Assembly: GCF_001307295.1 (NCBI RefSeq)
Contig: NZ_CP012703.1
Location: 1 to 34,474 of the forward strand
DNA: 34,474 nucleotides
From: Sphingopyxis macrogoltabida
Lineage (GTDB): Bacteria; Pseudomonadota; Alphaproteobacteria; Sphingomonadales; Sphingomonadaceae
Direction: 5' to 3'
The translations under genes and the position numbers were made by a program. A model generated the notes under the pieces. It was not told the DNA's origin. It worked only from the letters and a program-made list of their open reading frames with translations, and made no database searches. Shown here piece by piece: positions 1 to 6,251 of this stretch (the stretch's first letter is position 1; the number at the start of each line of letters is the position of its first letter).

Positions 1-54
1 TTTTTCTTCTTTCTGATTGTGCCTGAAGCGCGGCGCTGGTGAGTCGCGCTGCCG

Positions 55-75
55 TTGTCCCGATTTTCGGGACAA
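55..75. repeat. Perfect 9-bp inverted repeat
   Basis: The arms TTGTCCCGA and TCGGGACAA are separated by TTT. No T-run follows, so an operator or replication-control site is more likely than a terminator. It lies about 75 bp left of the DnaA box. No protein can be assigned to it. Confidence 0.55.
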
Positions 76-265
76 GCTGTCCGATCTGGCGGGACGCTGG
101 TGGGTGAAACCACGATGATCCAGCCTCTCGTCATAATCTTCCGCTGAAGTTATCCACAGGTCAGCCTAGTGTTAAAATATGGGTTTAGTGATGTGTTACG
201 GAAATTCGGCCTGCCCGGAAAGGCGCAGAAATCCTCGCTTTTTTGGCAGAAATTTGCCGCGCGGT

Positions 266-331
266 GAATCCGCTCTGACGAAAAAGCGAATCCAGAGTGA
301 CGAAAAGGCGAATCCACTATGACGATAGCGC
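266..331 (+). repeat. Three tandem degenerate 22-bp repeats
   Basis: Units start at 266, 288 and 310 with no spacer. Each begins GAATCC and contains a TGACGA core; the third continues as TATGACGATAGCG, which resembles the downstream iterons. They are probably degenerate Rep-binding units. Confidence 0.65.
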
Positions 332-362
332 CAGGCCTTCCCTGCCGCGCTCAAGCGTAATC

Positions 363-460
363 GAAATGACGATAGCGCGGCGGTGAATCTGAAATGACGA
401 TAATCCGCTTGCGTATGTGAAATGACGATAGTAGCCCTAGCGTTAGTGAAATGACGATAG
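363..460 (+). repeat. Four GAAATGACGATA iterons, 28-29 bp apart
   Basis: The core GAAATGACGATA starts at 363, 391, 419 and 448. The last two copies extend to GTGAAATGACGATAG (417-431 and 446-460). Spacing of 28, 28 and 29 bp is close to, though not exactly, an integral number of helical turns. The final copy overlaps the repA start codon at 451, so initiator bound there could block repA expression. Binding by RepA is inferred. Confidence 0.8.
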
Positions 461-1563
461 ACCCCTCCCCTTCCCTGTTTGACGCGCCGATCGCCGCGCC
501 GGTCTCGGCCGTGGACGGCGACGATCGCACGCCGCTGCTGCCGGTGCGCCATCCCAACCAGGACTTGTTCATCTGCGACGTGCTGGACGCCATCCCCAAG
601 GATGACATGGCCTCAATGGAGCATCCGGTGTTTTCGCTCTCGACCAAGCCCGACAACCGGACGCGGCGCTACGAGCATAACGGCAACGTCATCGAGATTA
701 TCCCCTCGGGCAAGGGGCTGGCGACGATCCACGACAAGGACATATTGATCTACTGCATTTCGCAGCTCGTCGCGAAGATGAACCAGGGCGAGCAACCTAG
801 CCGCACGGTGCGCCTGCAAGCCTATGACATGCTCGTCGCCACCAACCGGCAAACCAGCGGCGAAGGCTATCGACTGATGGCCGACGCCCTCACCCGCCTG
901 CGCGGGACCACGGTGCGGACCAATATTCAAACGGGCGGTGTCGAAGAAACGCGGATTTTCGGCCTGATCGAAGAGGCCAAGATCACGCGCAAGACGTTCG
1001 ATGGCCGGATGCTCGATCTCGAAATCACCCTGTCGGATTGGGTCTATCGCTCGGTCATCAGCAAGAACGTCCTGACGCTCCACCGCGACTATTTCCGGCT
1101 CCGCAAGCCGTTCGAGCGGCGCATGTATGAACTGGCGCGCAAGCATTGCGGCGTGAAGGACGAATGGAAGATCGGCCTAGAGTTGCTACAGAAGAAATGC
1201 GGCTCGAACAGCCCGCTCCGAGTGTTCCGGGCCTTGGTCAAGAAGGTCTGCGAGCATGACGCCGATCACGGCCATTTCCCCGACTATGCGGTGACGATGG
1301 ATGATGACGTGATCTTGTTCCGCAACCGCTCGGGCCTCAAATCCAAGCCCGATCCGGTCGCCAGCGCCGGCGACGATGCGCCCTATATCGACCCGGAAAC
1401 CATGCACGACGCCAAGACGGCCGCGCCAGGCTATGACGTGTATGCGCTCTATGACGAATGGGTGTCGTGGTGGCACGACATGGGCAAGCCCGAACTCAAA
1501 AGCCCTGCCGGGGCCTTCCTCGGCTTCTGCAAGAAACGGCACGAACGCAAACCACTACGCTGA
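451..1563 (+). CDS. repA: RPA-family plasmid replication initiator RepA
   Basis: The 370-residue protein resembles the replication initiator protein A family found on alphaproteobacterial plasmids. Recognisable conserved blocks are MASMEHPVFSLSTKPD (from about residue 53), KGLATIHDKDILIYC, a TSGEGYR segment, LTLHRDYFRLRKPFERRMYE and LARKHCG. It would bind the upstream iterons and start replication. The ATG at 451 sits inside the last iteron (446-460), which suggests direct autorepression. A downstream ATG at 607 could start a shorter form, but the conserved 'DLFICDVLDAIPKDD' block just before it favours 451. It converges with the RHH gene across a candidate parS array. Confidence 0.88.
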   Translation: MTIDPSPSLFDAPIAAPVSAVDGDDRTPLLPVRHPNQDLFICDVLDAIPKDDMASMEHPVFSLSTKPDNRTRRYEHNGNVIEIIPSGKGLATIHDKDILIYCISQLVAKMNQGEQPSRTVRLQAYDMLVATNRQTSGEGYRLMADALTRLRGTTVRTNIQTGGVEETRIFGLIEEAKITRKTFDGRMLDLEITLSDWVYRSVISKNVLTLHRDYFRLRKPFERRMYELARKHCGVKDEWKIGLELLQKKCGSNSPLRVFRALVKKVCEHDADHGHFPDYAVTMDDDVILFRNRSGLKSKPDPVASAGDDAPYIDPETMHDAKTAAPGYDVYALYDEWVSWWHDMGKPELKSPAGAFLGFCKKRHERKPLR

Positions 1564-1589
1564 TCCCCTGCTCTATGCGGGCAAGCGGC

Positions 1590-1632
1590 CATGTTTACTT
1601 ACCCGCATGTTTGCATGTGGACATGCTCACTT
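1590..1632. promoter_or_regulatory. 8-bp-phased GCATGT array 1 (candidate parS)
   Basis: GCATGT at 1605 and 1613 is followed by the inverted hexamer ACATGC at 1621 and a degenerate ACTTGC at 1629; a further CATGT lies at 1590. The steps are exactly 8 bp. It lies between the convergent ends of repA and the RHH gene. It shares GCATGTTTGCATGTGG with array 3. Binding by the RHH protein is inferred. Confidence 0.6.
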
Positions 1633-1941
1633 GCCTACAGGGCTTTCCCCCATCTTGCGAAGCCAGTCGTTGAACGCCTCGGCCATCGCGTCCTGTAGGC
1701 TCATGCCGTGCTTGCGGGCGGTCATGTGCATGGCGAAGGACATTTCCGGGCTGAAATAGCCCGTCATGGCCTTCTTGCCCTGACGGCTCGGCGCAACCGG
1801 GTTGCTGCTCGATCCGCTGCCGGAGCCTGCGCCAGTGCCACGGGCGATCGGCGCGGCCGCCCTCCCCTCCGGCTCGACCATCGCCGGCGCTGGCGCTGCA
1901 TCGCGATCCCGCAATGCGAGCAATGATCCCTTCCGGCTCAT
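1627..1941 (-). CDS. Small ribbon-helix-helix-like protein, candidate ParB-equivalent
   Basis: The 104-residue protein has a low-complexity N-terminal half rich in Ala, Pro, Gly and Ser. Its basic C-terminal half (about residues 55-98) reads GKKAMTGYFSPEMSF then a helical SLQDAMAEAFNDWL. This pattern fits the RHH proteins encoded after plasmid parA genes. Its ATG overlaps the parA stop by 4 nt (ATGA), so the two are translationally coupled. By analogy with ParG/Omega-type systems it would bind a repeated centromere and activate ParA; the nearby 8-bp-phased arrays are the obvious target. The family is recognised only from pattern, so a different small regulator is possible. Confidence 0.65.
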   Translation of the reverse strand: MSRKGSLLALRDRDAAPAPAMVEPEGRAAAPIARGTGAGSGSGSSSNPVAPSRQGKKAMTGYFSPEMSFAMHMTARKHGMSLQDAMAEAFNDWLRKMGESPVGK

Positions 1942-2591
1942 GCGTTGGCCCTCCGCTTCCTAGATGCTTGCATGTTTACATGCTCGCATGTCCACTTGTA
2001 AAGCTGGCGCACCTCATCGGCCGCCTTGCCGCTCGGCTCGATCTCCATCGCCGTCTTGCCCTCGGCCGCCGCGTGGCGAAAGGCGGCGCGATCCGCGATA
2101 TGGTGGGGGCAGGCGTCAAGCCCATAATCCTGCACGAGCTGCGCGGCTTCGTCATACATGCGCGGCGCGGTCGGGCTTCCCGCCGTGAAGATCACGAAAG
2201 CAGGCTTGCCGCGCATCTTCACAAGGCTGGCGGTCGTCTTGATCGCCGCCAAATCGAACGCGCTGGGGCGGCAAGGGATCAACACTAGGTCGGCCGCCTC
2301 GACGGCGGCGCTGGCGGCGCTGTCGGCGTGGGGCGGGGTGTCGATTACGATGAACGCCGCGCCCTGGCCCGTCGCCTGCTCGATCTTGGCGGCAAGGCGA
2401 GGGGGCGCGCTGTCGATCACGACCGGGGGCGCATCCTGTCGCCATGCCGCCCACTGGCTCGCCGTCGCCTGCGGGTCGACGTCGATCACAAGGGCGGTAT
2501 GCCCGGAATCCTCGGCGGCGGCGGCCAGGTGCAAGGCGAGGGTGGTTTTCCCCGCGCCGCCCTTCTGGCTGATGATCGCGATTGTTGGCAT
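1938..2591 (-). CDS. parA: ParA-family partition ATPase
   Basis: The 217-residue protein carries the deviant Walker A motif KGGAGKT at residues 10-16 and a Walker B-like FIVIDTPPH. Its length is typical of short plasmid ParA (type Ib-like) proteins without an N-terminal HTH. It would drive plasmid partitioning on the nucleoid. The ATG at 2591 (MPTIAIISQ) is chosen because an AAGGA ribosome-binding site lies 7 nt upstream and ParA proteins begin this way; an in-frame ATG 8 codons upstream is less likely. Array 3 covers the start region and array 2 lies inside the 3' end, which suggests autoregulation. The downstream RHH gene is coupled by ATGA. Confidence 0.9.
   Translation of the reverse strand: MPTIAIISQKGGAGKTTLALHLAAAAEDSGHTALVIDVDPQATASQWAAWRQDAPPVVIDSAPPRLAAKIEQATGQGAAFIVIDTPPHADSAASAAVEAADLVLIPCRPSAFDLAAIKTTASLVKMRGKPAFVIFTAGSPTAPRMYDEAAQLVQDYGLDACPHHIADRAAFRHAAAEGKTAMEIEPSGKAADEVRQLYKWTCEHVNMQASRKRRANA
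1970..1999. promoter_or_regulatory. 8-bp-phased GCATGT array 2, inside the parA 3' end
   Basis: Hexamers GCATGT (1970), ACATGC (1978), GCATGT (1986) and ACTTGT (1994) repeat every 8 bp. The array is within the codons for the ParA C-terminus, about 30 bp before the RHH start, so it could be both an operator and part of a centromere. Confidence 0.55.
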
Positions 2592-2633
2592 GTGAATATC
2601 CTTACATGATCGCATGTTTGCATGTGGTCATAC
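2588..2633. promoter_or_regulatory. 8-bp-phased GCATGT array 3 over the parA start
   Basis: GCATGT occurs at 2588, 2612 and 2620, with ACATGA at 2604 and a degenerate unit at 2628, all in the same 8-bp phase. The array spans the parA start codon and upstream region, the expected place for a partition-gene operator. Confidence 0.6.
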
Positions 2634-2648
2634 TGGCTTGCTCCGGTT

Positions 2649-2699
2649 GCGTCAACGAAACCCCGAACTGGCGCGCAGCGTCAATGAAACCCCGAATTG
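2649..2699 (+). repeat. Pair of 22-bp direct repeats
   Basis: Copies at 2649-2670 and 2678-2699 differ at only two positions and share the core GAAACCCCGAA. Their 29-bp spacing equals that of the repA iterons, although the sequence differs. They lie between the SprT-like gene and parA. The function is unknown. Confidence 0.6.
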
Positions 2700-2717
2700 C
2701 GGGGAGGGGAGGGCGGT

Positions 2718-3359
2718 CTAGCCGTCGTCGCCGCCCTCATCCTCGCTGCCGTCGTCCAGCGGCTCATGCTCCATGCGGCCGTGATCCTCGATCGGGCAAA
2801 GCGGCGCTCCGGCCAGCTCAAGCCATTTGCGCGCGGTCCTCACGGTATAGCCGCACGTCGCGCACTCGCATTTGAGCATCCGGGTTTTCTGCTTCTTCGG
2901 CGCGGTCGACTCCCCATCGGTGTCGAGACGGGCATGGGGGAGGGGGCCAACGGCGTCCAAGATCGGCGCGACGGCCGCAAGAAACGCCTCGCCGGGGGTG
3001 GTGGCGCGCATCGGCCCGACGAGCCCCAGCCCCAGCGCGATCCGTTTAAACGCTTTCCCATGCCCTGCCGGGATGCCGACGGCGGCATGGACCAGCTCAT
3101 GCGCGAGGATGGCCGCGATCTGCGCCGGCATGGCGTCAGGCGCGTGCGCGAGGTCGGGCCGGATGAAGATTTCAAAATGCCCGTCCGCGCTCAGCCGGTT
3201 ATCCCAGCACTCGCCGATCGCCTTGCCCTTCCGGCCCGAGCTGGTGAAGCCGATCGCCACGCGGATACGCGCGGGCAGGGGAGCGTCCAACGCCGCGAAC
3301 AAGGGGGCCATGCCCGCCGCCACCCGATTGAGCCAGCTTTCCCGGTTGTCCTGTTCCAT
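2718..3359 (-). CDS. SprT-like zinc metalloprotein
   Basis: The 213-residue protein has a SprT-type zinc site: HELVH at residues 87-91, with His100 in AGHGKAF as probable third ligand. A C-terminal zinc ribbon-like part has Cys164, Cys166, Cys169 and Cys188, and an acidic tail ends the protein. SprT/Spartan relatives act on DNA-protein crosslinks or are otherwise DNA-linked; the plasmid substrate is unknown. The ATG at 3359 is preceded by GAAGGGAGTAGAAGGT, a strong ribosome-binding region. The longer open frame running to 3737 reads through hairpin-rich DNA and is rejected. One CGTTTAAACG palindrome lies inside the gene at 3043-3052. Confidence 0.82.
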   Translation of the reverse strand: MEQDNRESWLNRVAAGMAPLFAALDAPLPARIRVAIGFTSSGRKGKAIGECWDNRLSADGHFEIFIRPDLAHAPDAMPAQIAAILAHELVHAAVGIPAGHGKAFKRIALGLGLVGPMRATTPGEAFLAAVAPILDAVGPLPHARLDTDGESTAPKKQKTRMLKCECATCGYTVRTARKWLELAGAPLCPIEDHGRMEHEPLDDGSEDEGGDDG

Positions 3360-3379
3360 ACCTTCTACTCCCTTCAAAT

Positions 3380-3611
3380 CGCCCTGCGGGGCGATGGCTG
3401 CGGCCATCGCTCCCGAGTTCGCGCGGAGCAGCCGGCGAGAGAGGGGGGCAGCGGGAATCTGCGGGAGTGGTGCGGGCGGGCGCTTCGCGCCAACCCGGTC
3501 CCGCTGATTGCCGTTGCTGGGGAGAGGCGGCCGGGACCGCCTTTCCCCATGCGAACGAACATCATGCCGGCGCACGCCGGCACCATGCCCGAGATCCGCT
3601 TGCGATCTCGG
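3380..3611. repeat. Hairpin-rich intergenic stretch
   Basis: Successive inverted repeats are seen: CGCCC/GGGCG (3380-3393); GCGATGGC-TGCG-GCCATCGC (3391-3410), which overlaps and competes with the first; GGCGC-TTC-GCGCC (3479-3491); a 12-bp stem with one G-T mismatch (3519-3548); GCCGGC-GCAC-GCCGGC (3566-3581); and CCGAGATC/GATCTCGG (3589-3611). No convincing gene is present between 3360 and 3773. It is similar in style to the array at the right end of the window. Confidence 0.6.
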
Positions 3612-3688
3612 CCCCGCCATGTGGGTCGTCACCTTCGGCCAAGACCGCTTGCGGGCTTGGGGAGCGAAGCGAGTAGAGCCACGGTGCC
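3591..3688 (+). repeat. 98-bp dispersed repeat, copy A
   Basis: It matches 5402-5499 in the same orientation and at the same length. The last 78 bp show about 10 mismatches; the first 20 bp preserve a GAGATC/GATCTC hairpin rather than exact sequence. It ends 85 bp before the RelB-like antitoxin start. Confidence 0.7.
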
Positions 3689-3773
3689 GCGCAGCGGCAG
3701 GCGCAGTCTCCTCGCCTAGATTGAAATTGTTGCTCAAATGAGCTACATCGTTCGTCTGACTAGGGAGATTCCA

Positions 3774-4055
3774 ATGGCTGCTACCGCGTTCGTGCGTGCG
3801 CGCATCGACGAAACATTGAAGGATGAAGCCGCCGCCGTCCTAGCCGAGCTGGGGCTGACGGTTTCCGATGTGGTCCGCATGACGCTTACGCGGGTCGCCA
3901 AGGACCATGCCTTGCCGTTCGAGCTGAAGGTGCCCAACGCCGAGACGCGCGCCGCGATCGAATCGTCCCGCGCGACCATGAAGGCGCGTCGTGCGCGCTT
4001 CACCGATCCCAAGGAACTGTTCGATGCCCTCGACCAAGAAGCCCGCCAGCAGTAA
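3774..4055 (+). CDS. RelB/DinJ-family antitoxin
   Basis: The 93-residue protein begins with a RHH-type segment (FVRARIDETLKDEA) followed by ELGLTVSDVVRMTLTRVAKD and a polar C-terminal tail, the standard RelB/DinJ layout. It should neutralise the downstream YafQ-like toxin and repress the operon. The ATG at 3774 has GGGAG about 8 nt upstream; an in-frame ATG at 3738 adds an unlikely leader. The toxin start overlaps this gene by 32 nt, indicating translational coupling. Confidence 0.85.
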   Translation: MAATAFVRARIDETLKDEAAAVLAELGLTVSDVVRMTLTRVAKDHALPFELKVPNAETRAAIESSRATMKARRARFTDPKELFDALDQEARQQ

Positions 4056-4344
4056 GCGGGCTTCGTTCCCAAGAGAGGCATCCTACGAAAAGCGGTTCGT
4101 CAAGGATTGGGAGCGGCTGTCGCGCAGCGGCCGCTACAACATGAACCAGCTCAAGGAAGCGATGATGCTGCTCATCGCCAACGATGCGCCGCTTGGCCCG
4201 GAATGGCTGGACCACGCCCTCAAGGGCGATTGGAGCGATCATCGCGAGTGCCATATCGGCGGCGATTTCCTGCTGATCTACACGATTGAGGGCAATCTGG
4301 TGAACTTCGTGCGCGCGGGAACCCATTCGGAACTGTTCGAGTAA
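4024..4344 (+). CDS. YafQ-family mRNA interferase toxin
   Basis: The 106-residue protein belongs to the YafQ branch of the RelE superfamily. Diagnostic segments are DHALKGDW (His64), HRECHIGGDFLLIY (His77, Asp81) and GTHSELF (His101, Phe105), which match the catalytic positions of YafQ ribosome-dependent endoribonucleases. All expected residues are present, so it is probably active. The ATG at 4024 lies inside the antitoxin gene. The first 20 residues are lysine/serine-rich and not family-like, so the real start could be a little later. Confidence 0.88.
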   Translation: MPSTKKPASSKRASFPREASYEKRFVKDWERLSRSGRYNMNQLKEAMMLLIANDAPLGPEWLDHALKGDWSDHRECHIGGDFLLIYTIEGNLVNFVRAGTHSELFE

Positions 4345-4379
4345 TCGGCTCGACGGCCGAACGTTTGGAAGGCAGGGCA

Positions 4380-4799
4380 ATGAACGCCGACGACATGAAG
4401 GTCGAAACCTTCGCCTGCGTCTTTGACGCAATCGCCGACACGCCGGAGGAGGCGACGGAGTTGAGGACGCGCGCGGACCTGATGCGGGGCATCACCGCGC
4501 GGGTGAAGTCGTGGGACGTGCCGCTGGGCGAGGCCGCCAAGCGGCTCGGGCTGACGCCGCCCCGCCTCAACGACCTCCTGCGCGGGAAGTTTAACAGATT
4601 CTCGCTGGATGACCTGATGACCGCCGCGACGGCGGCGGGCATCGCGCCGCCGGCACCGCGCAAAAGCTCGTGGGATGACCTGCGCGGGATAGTGAAGGGC
4701 AACGGCGCGCGGTTCACGATCGAGGAAATCAACGACGCCATCGCCGAAGCCGGCGCAGCAGCCGGCATGGCCGGGATGAACGACCATGACGGGGACTGA
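4380..4799 (+). CDS. XRE/HTH antitoxin-like protein without adjacent toxin
   Basis: The 139-residue protein has a helix-turn-helix at about residues 41-80 (SWDVPLGEAAKRLGLTPPRL, then NDLLRGKFNRFSLDDLMTAA), typical of HTH_37/HigA-like antitoxins. A second segment near the C-terminus (RFTIEEINDAIAEA) looks like an antitoxin tail. Such proteins normally pair with a RelE/HigB toxin, but the gene upstream is YafQ with its own RelB. It may be an orphan or a third component of that operon. The ATG at 4380 follows GGAAGGCAGGGCA; an ATG 5 codons upstream is possible. The frameshifted HTH gene starts 14 nt before its end. Confidence 0.72.
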   Translation: MNADDMKVETFACVFDAIADTPEEATELRTRADLMRGITARVKSWDVPLGEAAKRLGLTPPRLNDLLRGKFNRFSLDDLMTAATAAGIAPPAPRKSSWDDLRGIVKGNGARFTIEEINDAIAEAGAAAGMAGMNDHDGD

Positions 4800-5012
4800 T
4801 CGAAACGGCGAAATCCTTTATCCACCGATGGAGGCGGCCGAAATCCGGCGGTGCGCCAGGAGAGCGGTTTGAGCCAGGCCGGGTTTGCGCGCTTGCTGTG
4901 GGCGCACAAGCGCACGGTCCAGCGCTGGGAGGCCGGCACGATGCGGCCGACTGGCGCGGCGCTCGCCTTGCTGACGCTGGTGAAGCGGCGCGGCATCCAG
5001 ATTCTCACCTAG
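4786..5012 (+). pseudogene. Frameshifted small HTH (XRE/HigA-like) regulator
   Basis: From the ATG at 4786 the reading is MTGTDRNGEILYPPMEAAEI, then it hits a stop near 4870. One base out of phase, from about 4851, a clear HTH reads SGLSQAGFARLLWAHKRTVQ, then RWEAGTMRPTGAALALL, ending at 5012. Joining the two gives a normal HTH antitoxin of about 75 residues, so a single-base loss near 4846-4850 best explains it. A GTG at 4851 could still give a 53-residue protein lacking the first helix. A sequencing error is an alternative. Confidence 0.65.
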
Positions 5013-5025
5013 AAGGATTGATAGA

Positions 5026-5232
5026 ATGGCCGGCCATCGCCCCTTTTCCGATCTTATGAAAGATTGGAGTCCCGAGCGCCGCGCGCGTAATGAGGCCCAT
5101 AAGGCGAAGTTGGAGGCCGAGTTGATGGGCCGCGCTGCTACGCGCGATGCGATCGAAGAACTGGAAGCTGGCAAGGGCGTGCGCTTCACCAGCGTTGAGG
5201 CGCTTATGTCTGATCTCCATGATGACGATTGA
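5026..5232 (+). CDS. Small hypothetical protein, antitoxin-like tail
   Basis: The 68-residue protein starts FSDLMKDWSPERRARNEAHK, which resembles the N-terminus of small XRE-type regulators, but no HTH follows. The C-terminal AIEELEAGKGVRFTSVEALM and acidic DLHDDD look like a toxin-binding tail. Start context AGAAGGATTGATAG-ATG provides a ribosome-binding site. It overlaps the next small frame by 14 nt. An antitoxin role is only inferred. Confidence 0.55.
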   Translation: MAGHRPFSDLMKDWSPERRARNEAHKAKLEAELMGRAATRDAIEELEAGKGVRFTSVEALMSDLHDDD

Positions 5233-5515
5233 TCGACCCGAAACGGCGGCCGAGTTTTTCGCGCGGCGCTCCAAAGGTCGTGCGGTGGGTGATCTCGACC
5301 GCATTCTCGACAAGGTGCCTGATCGGCCGCCGGAACCCGGCGACGAATTGAAGGCTGGACGCCCGATCGCCTACATCGCCGGTAATCGGCGAGGGTGCCG
5401 CGAGATCCGCGCACGCGATCTCGCCCGCCATGTGGGCCGGAACCTTGGGCCAGGACCGCTTGCGGGCTTGGGGAGCGCAACGAGTAGGGCCACGGTGCCA
5501 GCGCCAGGCGCTTAG
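5219..5515 (+). CDS. Small hypothetical protein whose tail runs into the dispersed repeat
   Basis: The first ~50 residues (MMTIDRPETAAEFFARRSKG, then AVGDLDRILDKVPDRPP) look like real protein and overlap the preceding gene. The last ~38 residues are a translation of repeat copy B (5402-5499) and are probably not native. The gene may have lost its original 3' end when the repeat arrived. No family is recognised; ATGs at 5219 and 5222 are both possible. Confidence 0.4.
   Translation: MMTIDRPETAAEFFARRSKGRAVGDLDRILDKVPDRPPEPGDELKAGRPIAYIAGNRRGCREIRARDLARHVGRNLGPGPLAGLGSATSRATVPAPGA
5402..5499 (+). repeat. 98-bp dispersed repeat, copy B
   Basis: This is the second copy of the element at 3591-3688. 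It begins with the GCGAGATC/GATCTCGC hairpin (5400-5424), and CTTGCGGGCTTGGGGAGCG is identical in both copies. It ends 36 bp before the palindromic promoter of the DUF4160 gene. Confidence 0.7.
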
Positions 5516-5534
5516 ATCATTTTGGCTATCAGCC

Positions 5535-5563
5535 TTGCACTAGTGCAACCTTTGCACTACATT
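5535..5563 (+). promoter_or_regulatory. Promoter with a 14-bp palindromic operator for the DUF4160/DUF2442 pair
   Basis: A -35 box TTGCAC (5535-5540) and a -10 box TACATT (5558-5563) are 17 bp apart. The -35 box forms half of the perfect palindrome TTGCACTAGTGCAA (5535-5548), and a third TTGCAC half-site abuts the -10 box. The operator is probably bound by the HTH protein encoded second in the operon. The first ATG (5569) lies at the expected transcription start, so the message may be leaderless. Confidence 0.65.
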
Positions 5564-5568
5564 GAAGC

Positions 5569-5796
5569 ATGGTCACGATGTTTCGCGGTCCCCGCTGGAA
5601 AATTGCCGTCTATGGCCGCGATCATGGCGTGCCGCATTTCCACATCGAAGGCCCGGATTTCCGCTGCTCGGTGGCGATTGCATCGTTTGACGTGATCGTG
5701 GGCACCGTGTCGGCGGCGGTCTTGAAGGACGCATTGGAATGGGCGCGGCCTAATCAGGCTTTGCTCATGCAGACGTGGCAGGAGTTGAACGGATGA
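5569..5796 (+). CDS. DUF4160 domain protein, putative toxin
   Basis: The 75-residue protein shows the DUF4160 pattern: a short beta-rich start (WKIAVYGRDHG), then VPHFHIEGPDFRCSVAI. DUF4160 and DUF2442 genes commonly sit together in TA-like pairs; the biochemical activity is not established. The next gene starts inside its stop codon (ATGA). There is no clear ribosome-binding site, and the first ATG coincides with the predicted transcription start. The ATG at 5578 is the alternative start. Confidence 0.75.
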   Translation: MVTMFRGPRWKIAVYGRDHGVPHFHIEGPDFRCSVAIASFDVIVGTVSAAVLKDALEWARPNQALLMQTWQELNG

Positions 5797-6245
5797 ACAT
5801 CACCGACAAGGCCCGCACCATTACCGCCGTGCGCGCGACCGGGCCGTCATCGCTGCATCTGTCCTGGTCGGAAGGGACGGCGGCTGATCTCGATCTTGGC
5901 GCGGTCCTCGCCGATCGCGCCTTTGCCGCGCTGCGCGATCCGGGCGAGTTCGCCAAGGTCGAAGTGGGCGATTGGGGTCATAGCCTGGCCTGGCCTTCGG
6001 GTGCGGAGCTGGGCGCGGACATGCTGTGGCTCGAAACGCTGTCGGCAACCGGGCATGGCGATGTGCGCGCCTTCCTCGAATGGCGGCTGCGCCATGCGCT
6101 GTCGCTGTCGAAGGCGGCCGATGCGCTTGGCGTCTCGCGCCGCATGGTCGCCTACTACTCCAACGGCGAAAAGAAGGTGCCGAAACCAATCTTGCTGGCG
6201 TGCCGGGGCTGGGAAGCCAGCAATGGGCTATACCGGGCCGCCTAA
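5793..6245 (+). CDS. DUF2442-HTH fusion, putative antitoxin/repressor
   Basis: The 150-residue protein has an N-terminal DUF2442-like domain (about 1-85; 'LHLSWSEGTAADLDLGAVL', then FAALRDPGEFAKVEV and a Trp-rich segment). A C-terminal HTH follows (about 100-135; ALSLSKAADALGVSRRMVAY with YYSNGEKKVPK). The HTH makes it the likely repressor of the palindrome at 5535-5548. It overlaps DUF4160 by ATGA, the usual arrangement for a toxin-antitoxin pair. Confidence 0.78.
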   Translation: MNITDKARTITAVRATGPSSLHLSWSEGTAADLDLGAVLADRAFAALRDPGEFAKVEVGDWGHSLAWPSGAELGADMLWLETLSATGHGDVRAFLEWRLRHALSLSKAADALGVSRRMVAYYSNGEKKVPKPILLACRGWEASNGLYRAA

Positions 6246-6251
6246 CCGGAC

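Larger units (their letters stand above)
150..460. other. oriV: Putative plasmid origin (oriV) with DnaA box and iterons
   Basis: A perfect DnaA box TTATCCACA lies at 150-158. An AT-rich stretch follows at about 171-190. Two repeat families come next, and repA begins immediately after. This order (DnaA box, AT-rich DNA, iterons, initiator gene) is the classic layout of an iteron-controlled theta-replicating plasmid. The exact boundaries are inferred. Confidence 0.75.

Noticed and set aside
2697..3719. Long plus-strand open frame opposite the SprT-like gene
   Set aside because: It is Arg/Gly-rich and antisense to a gene with clear zinc-site motifs; typical of GC-rich shadow frames.
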